64,000 nt of DNA from NCBI RefSeq assembly GCF_002081825.1, contig NZ_MUKU01000003.1:171788-235787 (forward strand). The letters are read 5' to 3'. The translations under genes and the position numbers were made by a program. Source of the stretch: Chromobacterium haemolyticum. Lineage in GTDB: Bacteria; Pseudomonadota; Gammaproteobacteria; Burkholderiales; Chromobacteriaceae. The stretch's first letter is position 1. The number at the start of each line of letters is the position of its first letter. The notes under the pieces were generated by a model. The model was not told where the DNA came from and made no database searches. It saw only the letters and a list, made by a program, of their open reading frames with translations. Positions 17,428 to 26,525 of the stretch are shown here, one piece after another.

Positions 17428-18549
17428 TTAACGCGGACGCCAGCCGCTTTCCGTCAGCGCGCTTAGCAAGCGCTCGGCCTTAAGTCCATGCGCCGCGTGA
17501 CCGTGGTTGCCCGTCAGATCGCCCGCCGCCAGCAAGGCGTTGACGATGGCCTCTTCCACCGCTTCCGCCGCCGCCTCGAACAAGGGCGAGAGATGGTCCG
17601 CGTTCACCATTTCCACCGCGCAGGTCAGCGCGCCCTTGCTGGCGTAATCGGTCATCGGCAAGCCCTGATTGCCGGTGGCGAAGGCCACGAAGATGTCGCC
17701 GCTGGAGTCCTCGGTGCCGCCGCCGGTGCGGGCGATGCCGATGCCGGCGCGCTGCGCCAGCCGCCGGCATTGATCCGGCAGCAAGGGCGCGTCGGTGGCC
17801 AGCACCGCCACAATGGAGCCCATGCCGGGCTGCGGCAGCCGTCCAGTCTCAAACGGAGAGGGAATCTCCGCGCAGCTCAGATGACGGCCCACCGGGTAGC
17901 CCTCCACCAATAGCGAGCCTCGCTTGCCGTGATTGGCCTGCACCAACGCTCCCACGGTCCAGCCCCCCGCCTCCGCCGGCAGCCGCCGCGAGGCGGTGCC
18001 GATGCCGCCTTTGAATTCGTGGCAGATCATGCCGCTGCCGCCGCCCACGCTGCCCTCGGCCGGCAAGCCGCCGCTGGCAGCGCTTTGCGCGGCGCGCGCG
18101 TGCTCCGCCCTCACGTGGAAGCCGTTGATGTCGTTGAGCAGGCCGTCGAAGGTTTCCAGCACCACCGGCATGGTCCAATACAGCTGCGGCTCGCCGGCCA
18201 CCGCCTCGCGCTCGCCGGCGATCAAGGCGTCCCGCACCACGCCCACGCTGTGGGTATTGGTCAGCGCGATCGGCGTGCTCAACACGCCGGCCTCGCGCAA
18301 CCACTCCAGGCCGGCGGCGTCGCCGTTGCCGTTCAAGACATGCACGCCGGCAAAGCACGGCGTGCGCCGCGCCAGGCCCGGCCGCGGCTCGATCACCGTG
18401 ACCCCGGTGCGCGCGCGGCGGCCGTCGTCGAAATCCGCCCAGGCGGCGGCGTGCCCCACCCTCACCCCGGGCACGTCCGTAATCGCGTTCAAGGGGCCGG
18501 GCTCGCCCTGGCCGATGCGAATGCCCAATGCTCTGGCTCGTTTCAACAT
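17428..18549 (-). CDS. P1-family (DmpA-like) aminopeptidase/D-esterase
   Basis: 373 residues from ATG 18549, which has GAGG five bases upstream; a GTG six bases earlier overlaps the permease stop. N-terminal-nucleophile hydrolase: GPLNAITDVPGVRVGHAA, ALTNTHSVGVVRDALI, GGGSGMICHEFKGGIGTASR and the autocleavage site in PGMGSIVAVLATDAPLLPDQ, where cleavage before the Ser (residue 245) makes it the catalytic N-terminus, as in DmpA. Such enzymes cut N-terminal small or beta-amino acids from peptides or amides. Coupled to an amino-acid permease, suggesting uptake and use of a small peptide or amide. Confidence 0.9.
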   Translation of the reverse strand: MLKRARALGIRIGQGEPGPLNAITDVPGVRVGHAAAWADFDDGRRARTGVTVIEPRPGLARRTPCFAGVHVLNGNGDAAGLEWLREAGVLSTPIALTNTHSVGVVRDALIAGEREAVAGEPQLYWTMPVVLETFDGLLNDINGFHVRAEHARAAQSAASGGLPAEGSVGGGSGMICHEFKGGIGTASRRLPAEAGGWTVGALVQANHGKRGSLLVEGYPVGRHLSCAEIPSPFETGRLPQPGMGSIVAVLATDAPLLPDQCRRLAQRAGIGIARTGGGTEDSSGDIFVAFATGNQGLPMTDYASKGALTCAVEMVNADHLSPLFEAAAEAVEEAIVNALLAAGDLTGNHGHAAHGLKAERLLSALTESGWRPR

Positions 18550-18551
18550 AC

Positions 18552-19922
18552 TCACCTCTCTTTCTGTTCTTCAACGATCAATACGACGGCGGGCTGCTTA
18601 CGGCCCGCCAGCAAGAGCCCGGTCAGCGCGATGCCGCCGATAATCCACCAATCCCGCGCGGGCGCGTCCCGCAGCACCGCCCACAACAGCGCCAGGCTGC
18701 CAACCCCCGCCAACAAGGGCGGCCACGGCCAGCCCGGCATGCGATAAGGGTGATGGTGCCGGCCCAGGCGGCTGCGCAAGGCCGCCAACGCCAACAATAA
18801 GTAGTTCAGCATCAGGATGATTACGGTGAAGGACGCCAGAGCGCCCAGGCTGGAATGAAAGGTCAGCAAGGCGGACGGGACGGCCAGCGCCAGCGTGGCC
18901 ACCCAAGGCGTGCCGAAGCGCGGATGGATGCGTTGCAGCGCCCGGCTCGCCGGCGCCGGCCACAAGCCGTCCCGGCCGCTGGAGTACAAGAAGCGGCCGC
19001 TTTGCACCACGATGGCGATGATGGCGTTGAACACCGATAGAAAGATGCCGCCGCTGATCACCCGCGCCAGCCCCGGGCTGCTCAAATGGCTGAGCACGTA
19101 GTTGATCGGATCGGCCTGCCGGCTCATTTCCGCCAGCGAGGGCGCTCCCAGGATCAGGGCGGTCACCGGTATCAGTTCCACCAGCACCACGATGGACAGC
19201 GCCGCCAGCACCGCTCGCGCCACCGGCCGCCCGCTTTCTCGCATGTCCTCAGCAAAGTACACCGCCCCGCCAAAACCGTTGTAAGCGAACACGGCAGTCC
19301 CCACCATGGCGAAGATTGTCGCGGCGGACACCGCGGCGAGGCCTCCGTCGGCCGCCGCCTTTACCGGCTGCCACAGCACGGCAGCCGGCTGCTGCGCTTC
19401 GCTGAAGCCCAGCCAGGCGATCAAGGCCAAGGCGGCCAGCTCCAGCAGCAGAAAAGAACCGGTCAGCCAGGCGTTCACCTTGATGTCCAGCACTGCAATG
19501 CCGAAACACAGCACAATCATGGCCAGCGCCACTTCGGCGCCGTCCAGGCGGGCGCCCAGCGCGGAGTTCAGATAGGGCGCGGCGCCGGTGGCCAGCACCG
19601 CGGGGATGAACAACAACAGACATAAAATCAGCAGATACATTTGCAGGCTGAGCGCGCGGCCGAACACCCGCTCGATGATCACGTATTCTCCGCCGGCGTT
19701 GGGATGGGCCGCGCCCAGCTCGGCGTAGCAGAGCGCAAACACGACGGCCAACGCCGCCGCCAGTACAAAGGCCAGAAAGGCCCCGCTGCCGGCGCCTTGC
19801 AGCGCAAACGGCGCGATCACGAAAATGGAACTGGCCGGCGTCACGCCGGACACGGTAATCAACACGACATCCGTCACGCTCAACGAGCGGCGCAATCCGG
19901 GGCGGCTTGCTGGCTGGCTCAT
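18552..19922 (-). CDS. APC-family amino acid permease
   Basis: 456 residues, about 12 membrane segments. The N-terminal RSLSVTDVVLITVSGVTPAS and YAELGAAHPNAGGEYVIIER are typical of the amino acid-polyamine-organocation family. The RBS-preceded start is 115 bp from the divergent LuxR-type regulator; the P1 peptidase follows within 2 bp. Substrate not determined; probably the peptidase product or substrate. Confidence 0.88.
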   Translation of the reverse strand: MSQPASRPGLRRSLSVTDVVLITVSGVTPASSIFVIAPFALQGAGSGAFLAFVLAAALAVVFALCYAELGAAHPNAGGEYVIIERVFGRALSLQMYLLILCLLLFIPAVLATGAAPYLNSALGARLDGAEVALAMIVLCFGIAVLDIKVNAWLTGSFLLLELAALALIAWLGFSEAQQPAAVLWQPVKAAADGGLAAVSAATIFAMVGTAVFAYNGFGGAVYFAEDMRESGRPVARAVLAALSIVVLVELIPVTALILGAPSLAEMSRQADPINYVLSHLSSPGLARVISGGIFLSVFNAIIAIVVQSGRFLYSSGRDGLWPAPASRALQRIHPRFGTPWVATLALAVPSALLTFHSSLGALASFTVIILMLNYLLLALAALRSRLGRHHHPYRMPGWPWPPLLAGVGSLALLWAVLRDAPARDWWIIGGIALTGLLLAGRKQPAVVLIVEEQKER

Positions 19923-20036
19923 TCTGTTCTCCTCTTGTCGCTATGGTCTTGTAGTCAGACTTGCGGAAGACAGTGTATTTTGACGCGGGAAGGTGCCCAA
20001 TCACCGTGATGGGTTACCCCAAGCGGGGATTGCCGG

Positions 20037-20828
20037 ATGGAAGCTTTGTTGAAGGAACTGCCGCTGCACCATCATCTGGCTCAGTTGATGGCGCAAATCG
20101 GCCTGCCCGGGTTTTGGCGCCAGATGGTCCTGCTGTTGCGCGGCGGCGTGCCGCTGGACAATGCGCTGGCCGCCTGCTACCACGCGGACGCGCCGCCGCG
20201 GATTCTTGAGGAGTGTGATTTTCAGCATCAGGCCGTGGCGTCGCCGATGGCGCTTTACTGCCAGGGGCTGTACCTGCTGGACCCCTTCTATCAGTACACG
20301 CAACGGCCTTTTGTCGACGGCATCCACCACCTGCCCGACATCGCGCCGGACCACTTCCGCCAAAGCGAATATTTCCAACGTTACATGAGCGGCGAAGTCG
20401 GCGTGGACGAGGTTCAGGTGCTGCTGCGCGTCGATGCGGGGCAGGTCTTGTCATTGTCGCTGGGCAAGGCCAGCGAGTTCGAGCCGGCCGACATCGGCAA
20501 GCTGCGCGTGATGCAGCCCTGGCTGCTGTCCGCGATGCGGCGCCATTGGCAGTTGTGCTCCGCACCCACACCTCCTTCGGCCAGCCTGTCAGACCAACTG
20601 ACGCAGACGCTGAGTCATTTTGGCCACGGCAGGCTGTCCGAGCGCGAAGCCGAAGTGGCGCGGCTGACGCTGTGCGGCCTGTCCAGCAAGGCCATCGCCC
20701 AACAACTGGCCATTTCGCCGGAAACGGTCAAGGTTCACCGCCGCAATCTGTATCTGAAGCTCGGCGTGGCCAGCCACGCCGAGTTGTTCAATTGCTATAT
20801 CGAGCAACTACGCGGCAGTGAAACTTAG
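20037..20828 (+). CDS. LuxR-family transcriptional regulator
   Basis: 263 residues. The N-terminal 190 residues form an uncharacterised ligand-type domain (no autoinducer-binding signature); the C-terminus is a LuxR/Ger[24 protein letters not shown] then [25 protein letters not shown] precedes the ATG. Divergent from the permease-peptidase operon with a 114-bp shared upstream region, so it most likely controls that operon. A long copy of the intergenic repeat family starts right after its stop. Confidence 0.85.
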   Translation: MEALLKELPLHHHLAQLMAQIGLPGFWRQMVLLLRGGVPLDNALAACYHADAPPRILEECDFQHQAVASPMALYCQGLYLLDPFYQYTQRPFVDGIHHLPDIAPDHFRQSEYFQRYMSGEVGVDEVQVLLRVDAGQVLSLSLGKASEFEPADIGKLRVMQPWLLSAMRRHWQLCSAPTPPSASLSDQLTQTLSHFGHGRLSEREAEVARLTLCGLSSKAIAQQLAISPETVKVHRRNLYLKLGVASHAELFNCYIEQLRGSET

Positions 20829-20971
20829 GACCTGTTCACGATCTGCCGCGCGTTATGAGACGTGACACGGTGAGTACCCCTTCGAAATGCTGATGTAGCT
20901 CTTGACCATTCCGCTTTCTCAGCGGTTTTCGCCTTGTCTCGCCCTGGCTCGCGAGATCGTAAACACATTCT
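20829..20971. repeat. Intergenic inverted-repeat element, long copy A
   Basis: About 143 bp with terminal inverted repeats TGTTCACGATCT (20833-20844) and AGATCGTAAACA (20954-20965). The interior shares GAGTACnnCnTCGAAATGCT and CATTCCGCTTTCTCAGC with copy B at 42072-42216, at about three-quarters identity by eye. Lies between two convergent genes. No coding frame is apparent. Confidence 0.8.
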
Positions 20972-20981
20972 TAGATCCCGC

Positions 20982-21755
20982 TTAGTTTCCCAGCCACTTG
21001 GCCGACAGGCCGGCGAATTCGCCGTTTTGCAGGCTCTGGCTCAGCCATTGATCCACCCAGGCTTTCCAGCGCCAGTCGTTGGGCAGCAGATAGGCTTTTT
21101 GCGAAAAGTCGAACGGCTTCTCCGGGTGCACCGCACACAGCTCCGGATGCAGCTTCTGCTGATAACGGGTTTCCACCGCGTCGGTCACCATCAGATCGGC
21201 CTTGCCGTCTATGATCTGCCGGAAAATGGTGACGTTGTCCGGATGCACGGTCAGCGCGGCCGCCGGCAGGCGAGCGCGGGCGAACTTTTCATTGGTGCCG
21301 CCCGGATTGACGATCAGCTTGACCTGAGGCTGGTTGATCTGGGCGATGGTTTGAAAACGCTGGACGTTTTCGCAGCGGGTGATCGGCGTCTTGCCGTCGT
21401 TCAGATAGGGCTGCGAATACAGCGCCCGCTTCTGCCGCTCCAGATTGATCGACACCCCGCTCATCGCGATATCGAACTTGCCGGCAGCGTGGTCGCGCAT
21501 CAGCGTCGGCCAGCTGGTGGCCACCAGCTCCAGCTTGACGCCCAGCGCCCGCGCCAGGCTCTGCGCCATTTCGATATCCAGGCCGCGGTATTCGCCGCCG
21601 GAGTCGCGTTCGCTGAACGGGCGGTAATCTCCGGTGGTGCCCACGCGCACGCTGCCGCGTTGCAGGATGTCGTCCAGGCGGTCCGCCAGCGCCGGCTGGC
21701 CGGCGATCAGGCCGCCCAACAACAGGCAGCCCAGTATTGGTTTTTGCTTCATCAT
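20982..21755 (-). CDS. pheC: Periplasmic cyclohexadienyl dehydratase
   Basis: 257 residues with a signal peptide (KPILGCLLLGGLIAGQPALA). Solute-binding-protein fold turned enzyme: RVGTTGDYRPFSERDSGGEY, SWPTLMRDHAAGKFDIAMSG, NPGGTNEKFARARLPAAALT and HPDNVTIFRQIIDGKADLMV closely follow Pseudomonas PheC, including the NPGGTNEKF and SGVSINLERQ segments. It converts prephenate to phenylpyruvate (or arogenate to phenylalanine) in the periplasm. Convergent with the LuxR gene across repeat copy A; the next two upstream genes also encode exported proteins. Confidence 0.88.
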   Translation of the reverse strand: MMKQKPILGCLLLGGLIAGQPALADRLDDILQRGSVRVGTTGDYRPFSERDSGGEYRGLDIEMAQSLARALGVKLELVATSWPTLMRDHAAGKFDIAMSGVSINLERQKRALYSQPYLNDGKTPITRCENVQRFQTIAQINQPQVKLIVNPGGTNEKFARARLPAAALTVHPDNVTIFRQIIDGKADLMVTDAVETRYQQKLHPELCAVHPEKPFDFSQKAYLLPNDWRWKAWVDQWLSQSLQNGEFAGLSAKWLGN

Positions 21756-21773
21756 GGTTGCTTTTTTCTTGTG

Positions 21774-21849
21774 ATGTTTACTCGTCGGACGCTGCCAGCG
21801 CCCGGCTCGAGCTATCCGCTGACGCGCAGCAGATCGTGAACCGATTCTT
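21774..21849. repeat. Degenerate copy F of the intergenic repeat
   Basis: The right end AGATCGTGAACCGATTCTT (21831-21849) matches the termini of the other copies; a possible left end TGTTTACTCGTC is at 21774-21785. The interior is short and not conserved. It sits between pheC and the next minus-strand gene. Confidence 0.45.
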
Positions 21850-22526
21850 CAATAGGCCAGCGGGAAAGCGAAGACTTCGCGCTGATAGGTTTCCACCACC
21901 ACGCTGAACGGCGCGTTATCGCTGCCGCGATACAACACGGCGCGGTGTTGCAGTACTTGCTGGGCAATGTCCAGCCCGGCGGCGGCGGTCTCCGGAGCAG
22001 CGGCCTTCATTTCCCAGCCCGTCGGCAACGGCGACCACAGCAGTTTGACCTCCTCGGTCTGCCTGCGGAAATTCAGCGCCGCCACCGCGCGGCCAAACGG
22101 CACGTCGCTGCTGTCCAGCAGGCGGTTCATTTCCTCGCTCAGCTTGGACGGCAGATACCAGTTGTCGGCCTCGGACAACACGTGCTCGCCGCAGGCCAGT
22201 TGCACGCGGCGGTAGGCGATGCGTTCTCCCGGCCGCGCCTGCAATTGGGCGCGCACTTCCGCGCTGGCTTCCTTGTGATCCGCCGGGTTGCGCAAGGCGC
22301 GGATCTGCGCCGGCGACGCCATCCGGTGATCGGCGCACCATTGCTGCAAAGTGCGGGTGGCGCTGCTATTGCTCAGCAAGGTGGCGTTCAAGGTCTGCAA
22401 CAGGGCCAGCGCCTTGACGCGGGTGTCGCGGCTGTCCTGCCAACCGGGATAGGACCAGGCCTCCGCCAAAACCGGTCCGGCGGCCAGCCACAAACAGCCT
22501 GCGGCCAGAAGTGTTTTTTTATGCAT
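21849..22526 (-). CDS. Secreted protein, possibly chorismate lyase/UTRA-like fold
   Basis: 225 residues from ATG 22526, giving a clean signal peptide (KKTLLAAGCLWLAAGPVLA). The pattern IAYRRVQLACGEHVLSEADN, YLPSKL, DVPFGRAVAALNF and the late VLYRGSDNAPFSVVVETYQ resembles the strand layout of chorismate lyase-like and UTRA domains. That likeness is by eye and moderate. The position next to periplasmic pheC would fit a role on chorismate or another aromatic precursor, but this is inference. Start at 22547 is an alternative. Confidence 0.6.
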   Translation of the reverse strand: MHKKTLLAAGCLWLAAGPVLAEAWSYPGWQDSRDTRVKALALLQTLNATLLSNSSATRTLQQWCADHRMASPAQIRALRNPADHKEASAEVRAQLQARPGERIAYRRVQLACGEHVLSEADNWYLPSKLSEEMNRLLDSSDVPFGRAVAALNFRRQTEEVKLLWSPLPTGWEMKAAAPETAAAGLDIAQQVLQHRAVLYRGSDNAPFSVVVETYQREVFAFPLAY

Positions 22527-22612
22527 TGGGATTCCCAAGTCAATCATGGAGCGGAAAATAATAAAGCAAAAACTTTAAGTTTGATAGCAAGTAGTCTCTG
22601 AATATTCTGTCT

Positions 22613-23416
22613 TCATTTGCGCGCAGTCCCGCCCGCTTCCCGGTGCGCTCCCGCCGCCCGCAACTGGGCGAGAAAAGCCGGCGCTTCCCGTTGCCGTTCC
22701 AGTTCCGCCCAGATCCTGCCCGGCAGGCTCGGTTCGCGGTACGCCAATTGGCGAGACAGTATCAGGAAATAAGATTTCTCTTCCAAGGGCAGCCGGCAGC
22801 GCTCTATCGCCTCCGCCAGCTCGGGATGGTCGTGCAGAATCTGCTCCGCGCGCGGCGTTTGCAGCGCCGCGCCGCTCAAGCGCCGCAAACGCAACATCTG
22901 CAGAATGGCCAGCGGATCGCGGTTGCTGTCGTCTATCGCCACCTGCTGCTTGCGCAGAAAAACACCGATGGAAAAATCGGTCTGCATGCCTATCGGCGCC
23001 ATGCCGCTGGACAGGCGCGCGCCATCCCAGTCCACCGTGGTGCCCTTGAGCCGATACAAGGAATAACTGGCGCTATGCAGCCGCTGACTGGCGTCCGGCG
23101 CGCCGTCCGACAACAGGGGGTACACCCCCCATTGCAAGCGCTCCGGCACGAAACTGGCGGCGAAGGCGCCGTCCATCTTGCCTTGGCGCAGCATATTGAT
23201 GCAGCGCCGCCACGGCATTGGATGCAGGGACAGCTCCCGTTTCAACGCGCCCTGCAGGTGTTTGATCAGTTGAATGTCCAGCCCGCCGCCGCGGCCGTCC
23301 AGCCAGGGATAGGAGGCCTGGTCCTCGTAGCAGAGCAGCAAGGGCTCGGCCGCCGCCGCGCTCAGCGGCCAGGCCATCGCCAATGCCGTCGCAAGACTTA
23401 ATGCCAGCCTCTTCAT
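22613..23416 (-). CDS. Periplasmic substrate-binding (SBP_bac_3-like) protein
   Basis: 267 residues with a signal peptide (MKRLALSLATALAMAWPLSA). Diverged family-3 solute-binding fold: LLLCYEDQASYPWLDGRGGG, LDIQLIKHLQGAL and RCINMLRQGKMDGAFAASFV, the last matching the usual 'G..D......' hinge. No ABC permease or ATPase adjoins it, so it is an orphan sensor or scavenging protein. Same strand as pheC. Confidence 0.75.
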   Translation of the reverse strand: MKRLALSLATALAMAWPLSAAAAEPLLLCYEDQASYPWLDGRGGGLDIQLIKHLQGALKRELSLHPMPWRRCINMLRQGKMDGAFAASFVPERLQWGVYPLLSDGAPDASQRLHSASYSLYRLKGTTVDWDGARLSSGMAPIGMQTDFSIGVFLRKQQVAIDDSNRDPLAILQMLRLRRLSGAALQTPRAEQILHDHPELAEAIERCRLPLEEKSYFLILSRQLAYREPSLPGRIWAELERQREAPAFLAQLRAAGAHREAGGTARK

Positions 23417-23480
23417 TGCCTTGTCCATTGATGAACGATGGTTCCGTTATCGCTCATGCCGCCGCCGCATGCCAAGCCGC

Positions 23481-24002
23481 CTATTTCCGGGCCAAGGCCT
23501 GCTCCCGCTCCAGCAAGTCGAAAATGCCGGGGCGCGCCGGCTCGCCGTCGTAATACGGCGCGCTTTCCAATCGCCCCACTTGTTTCAGATGGCGCACCAG
23601 CACCTTGCCGCTGTCCGGATAGACGCAGACCTCGTGCGGATCGTTGACGCCGATGCCGAGATAGACCAGGTCCTGATCGAAAGGGTTGGCGATCTGATGC
23701 GCGACGCCGGTGCCCGCAGGACAGGAAATACAGTCTCCCGGACCGATTTCCTGCAGGCTGTCGCCCAGGCGCAGCACCCCGCGTCCAGACAGCACATAGA
23801 AGATCTCGTCCTCTCGGGCATGGGAGTGAAAGGGACAGCCCGCGCGCCCCGGCGGCAGACGGGTCAGATTGGCGCCCAGCCGGCCGGGCAAGGCGTCCAG
23901 CGCCGGCGTCAGCGGCTGATAGCTGCCGCCCCATCCTTCCCCGTCCCGGTAGTCCACGGCTTCCACCTGATCAATATTGACCACATGCGACGGCTTGCTC
24001 AT
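23481..24002 (-). CDS. Cupin-domain protein
   Basis: 173 residues, start ATG 24002 with GGAG seven bases upstream. Single cupin barrel: GCPFHSHAREDEIFYVLSGR (His-x-His and Glu metal ligands) and PGDCISCPAGTGVAHQIANP (second motif His). Likely binds a metal; substrate unknown. Same strand as cutC and the periplasmic genes, with 170 bp separating it from cutC. Confidence 0.85.
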   Translation of the reverse strand: MSKPSHVVNIDQVEAVDYRDGEGWGGSYQPLTPALDALPGRLGANLTRLPPGRAGCPFHSHAREDEIFYVLSGRGVLRLGDSLQEIGPGDCISCPAGTGVAHQIANPFDQDLVYLGIGVNDPHEVCVYPDSGKVLVRHLKQVGRLESAPYYDGEPARPGIFDLLEREQALARK

Positions 24003-24172
24003 CTTGCGCTCCTTAAAACCGCTAACAAAACCCCTGCCCCTGCATTGCGCCTTCTTGTCGTACTCAAGCACGGCCTGCGTCGGCGCGCCTTGGTTCAGGT
24101 TCTCCGCCTCATAATGGCCCGCCGCCGGGAAATGTCAGCATCATCCTGCAAATCCGTTCCGCCCGACAAGCG

Positions 24173-24925
24173 TCAATCCAAGCCGCGCAGCAAATCCGCC
24201 ATGGCTCTCACCGTTTCGACACAGGTTTCCATCCTGTCGTACTCGTCCATGCCCGCCGCCCCCATGCTCACCCCGGCTTGGCGATGGCGCATCGCGCTGG
24301 CCGCCCGAACCCGGGCAGAGGCGTGGAATTCACGGCAGCCGGTGGCCCGCGCCAGCTCGGCCAGCGTGTCCGGCCGCACGCCGCCCCCCGGCATCAGAAT
24401 CAACCGCTCTCCCGCCTGACGACGCAAGCGGTCGATCAAAGCCGCGCCCCGCAGCGCGTCCGGCGCCTGGCCGGAGGTCAACACGCGCCGGCAGCCGCTG
24501 GCGATGATCTGCTCCAACGCCCGCTCGGGATCTCGCGCCATGTCGAAGGCGCGGTGGAAGGTGGTCGTCATCGGCCCGGCCAGCAGCACCAGCTCGCGGG
24601 TGCGCTCCGCATCCACGTCGCCGTCCGCGGTCAACAGGCCCAGCACCACCCCGTCCGCTCCCTGTTCGCGGCAGGCCAACACGTCGCGGCGCATGACTTC
24701 GAATTCGTCGTTGGAATACAGAAAATCGCCGCCGCGCGGACGCACGATCACTTGCAGGCCGATGTCCAGCCTCTGCCGCGCCAGCGCAATCATGCCCGGC
24801 GACGGCGTGACTCCGCCGGTTTCCAGGCTGGCCCACAATTCCACCCTGGCCGCGCCGCCCCGCGCGGCGGCCAGGCAGGACGCCAGCGAGCCGGCGCACA
24901 CTTCCAACTGTCTATCTTGCGACAA
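24173..24925 (-). CDS. cutC: Copper homeostasis protein CutC
   Basis: 250 residues, TTG start with GGGGG seven bases upstream. TIM-barrel family: LEVCAGSLASCLAAARGGAA, RVELWASLETGGVTPSPG, VIVRPRGGDFLYSNDEFEVM, TFHRAFDMARDP, LTSGQAPDALRG and ILMPGGGVRPDT are all CutC signatures. Classically linked to copper tolerance, although direct copper handling by the bacterial protein is debated. Divergent from the MaoC-like gene. Confidence 0.93.
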   Translation of the reverse strand: MSQDRQLEVCAGSLASCLAAARGGAARVELWASLETGGVTPSPGMIALARQRLDIGLQVIVRPRGGDFLYSNDEFEVMRRDVLACREQGADGVVLGLLTADGDVDAERTRELVLLAGPMTTTFHRAFDMARDPERALEQIIASGCRRVLTSGQAPDALRGAALIDRLRRQAGERLILMPGGGVRPDTLAELARATGCREFHASARVRAASAMRHRQAGVSMGAAGMDEYDRMETCVETVRAMADLLRGLD

Positions 24926-24961
24926 AATATCCCCCTTGCTCGGCTGAATGCCTTGCGGATT

Positions 24962-24990
24962 TTGACCCGTTTCGCCGGCCGCGTTAAGCT
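24962..24990 (+). promoter_or_regulatory. Possible promoter for the MaoC-like gene
   Basis: TTGACC (24962-24967), 17-base spacer, TAAGCT (24985-24990), 33 bp before the ATG at 25023. The -35 is good, the -10 weak. Confidence 0.35.
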
Positions 24991-25022
24991 GCGCGCTCGA
25001 GATGACGCCAACGTAAGTCGAT

Positions 25023-25508
25023 ATGCTCTATTTTGAAGATTTGAAAGCGGGACAATTGTTCCACAGCCCCACCCACGTGCTAAGCGAGGAGGAGCTGATC
25101 GGCTTTGCCCGGCAGTATGATCCGCAGCATTTCCATACCAACCCGCAAAGCGCCGCGGACAGCCTGTTCGGCGGCCTGGCCGCCAGCGGCTGGCAGACCA
25201 GCAGCCTGAGCATGCGGCTAGTGACCCAGACCGAGCTTGGCAAGATGGCCAACGGCTTGATCGGCATGCAGATCGACAAGATGCGCTGGCCGCAGCCCAC
25301 CCGCGCCGGCGACGCCTTGCGCGTCGCTGTGGAGGTGCTGGACAAGCGCCGCTCCAACAGCCAGCCTGGCTTCGGCGTGGTGAAAGTGCGCTGGACCACC
25401 CTCAATCAACGCGACGAGGTGGCCATGCAACTGGAGTGCTCGATCTGGGCGCAATGCCGCGCCCAGCCGCAAGAGGGCGCGCCCCGTCCGGCGACGCAGC
25501 ACGCCTGA
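25023..25508 (+). CDS. MaoC-family (R-hydratase-like) dehydratase
   Basis: 161 residues, single hot-dog fold. YDPQHFHTNPQSAADSLFGG contains the Asp and His of the MaoC catalytic motif, followed by LAASGWQTSSLSMRL. Family members hydrate or dehydrate acyl-CoA thioesters. The C-terminal 10 residues are low complexity. It converges with guaC, 15 bp apart. Confidence 0.88.
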   Translation: MLYFEDLKAGQLFHSPTHVLSEEELIGFARQYDPQHFHTNPQSAADSLFGGLAASGWQTSSLSMRLVTQTELGKMANGLIGMQIDKMRWPQPTRAGDALRVAVEVLDKRRSNSQPGFGVVKVRWTTLNQRDEVAMQLECSIWAQCRAQPQEGAPRPATQHA

Positions 25509-25523
25509 GCCGAGCGGCCCGGA

Positions 25524-26474
25524 TCAGCGACGAACCTGGATCAGCTCGGCGTCGCGCAAGGCCTGCAGGGTGTTGCCGCCGGCGTAGCTGATCGAGGACT
25601 GCAGGTCTTCCTTCAGTTCGCGCAATAGCTTGCCGATGCTGCCCTTGTACTCCACCAGGATTTTCTTGCCTTCGACGTTGACGTAGGCGCCCTTATTGAA
25701 CTGAGAGGCGCTGCCGAAGTATTCCTTGTAGTGTTTGCCGTTGATCTCGACGATCTCGCCGGCGGATTCGTCGTAACCGGCGAACAGCGAGCCCGCCATG
25801 ACCATGCTGGCGCCGCAGGCCAATGCCTTGGCGATATCGCCGTGCTCGACGATGCCGCCGTCGGCGATCACCGGCACTTTGACCGCGGCCACGCAGTCCT
25901 GCACCGTGGAAATCATCGGGCGATGGAAGCCGGTCTTGTTCTTGGTGATGCAGACGCGGCCGCCGGCGATGCCAGCCTTGATCGCGTCGCAGCCCCAGCT
26001 TTCCAGGTCGCGCGCGGCCTCTGCGGTGGCGATGTTGCCGCCGATCAGGAAAGTACCGGGGAAGAGCTGCTTGATGTGCTTGATCATGCGCTCCGCCTTC
26101 ACGCACCAGGCGTTGGCGATGTCGAGCGTCATGTATTCAGGGGTGAGTCCCGCTTGCTTGAGCGCGTCCAGCTGTTCGAGGGTGTCTTCGTTGACGCCTA
26201 CACTGATGGAGGCGAACAGACCTTTTTCCTGCATGGCGCGGGTGAAAGCCACCGCGTCCACATTGAAGCGGTGCATGGTGTAGAACCAGTTCTGAGCGGC
26301 GAAGAGCTCGCTGGTCTCGGCGCAGACCACCGACTTCATATTCGACGCGTAGATCGGCATGTCGAAACGGCGCGGGCCGAATTGCACCGAGGTGTCGCAC
26401 TCCTTGCGGCTGTCCACTACGGTCTTTTTCGGCACCAGGTAAACGTCGCCGTAATTGAGTTCTGTCTTGATCAT
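25524..26474 (-). CDS. guaC: GMP reductase
   Basis: 316 residues, shorter than the E. coli enzyme (about 347) and closer to the Bacillus-type branch: NYGDVYLVPKKTVVDSRKEC, PEYMTLDIAN, catalytic Cys in GIAGGRVCITKNKTGFHRPM, VIADGGIVEHGDIAKALACG and EYFGSASQFNKG then DLQSSISYAGGNTLQALRD. NADPH-dependent conversion of GMP to IMP. RBS GGGAG is close before the ATG. The upstream 188-bp gap holds a strong hairpin. Confidence 0.92.
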   Translation of the reverse strand: MIKTELNYGDVYLVPKKTVVDSRKECDTSVQFGPRRFDMPIYASNMKSVVCAETSELFAAQNWFYTMHRFNVDAVAFTRAMQEKGLFASISVGVNEDTLEQLDALKQAGLTPEYMTLDIANAWCVKAERMIKHIKQLFPGTFLIGGNIATAEAARDLESWGCDAIKAGIAGGRVCITKNKTGFHRPMISTVQDCVAAVKVPVIADGGIVEHGDIAKALACGASMVMAGSLFAGYDESAGEIVEINGKHYKEYFGSASQFNKGAYVNVEGKKILVEYKGSIGKLLRELKEDLQSSISYAGGNTLQALRDAELIQVRR

Positions 26475-26525
26475 GCGTTTGCTCCCAAAGCGGAAATAGA
26501 GTCAAAAAACGAGGGGCCCCAAATA

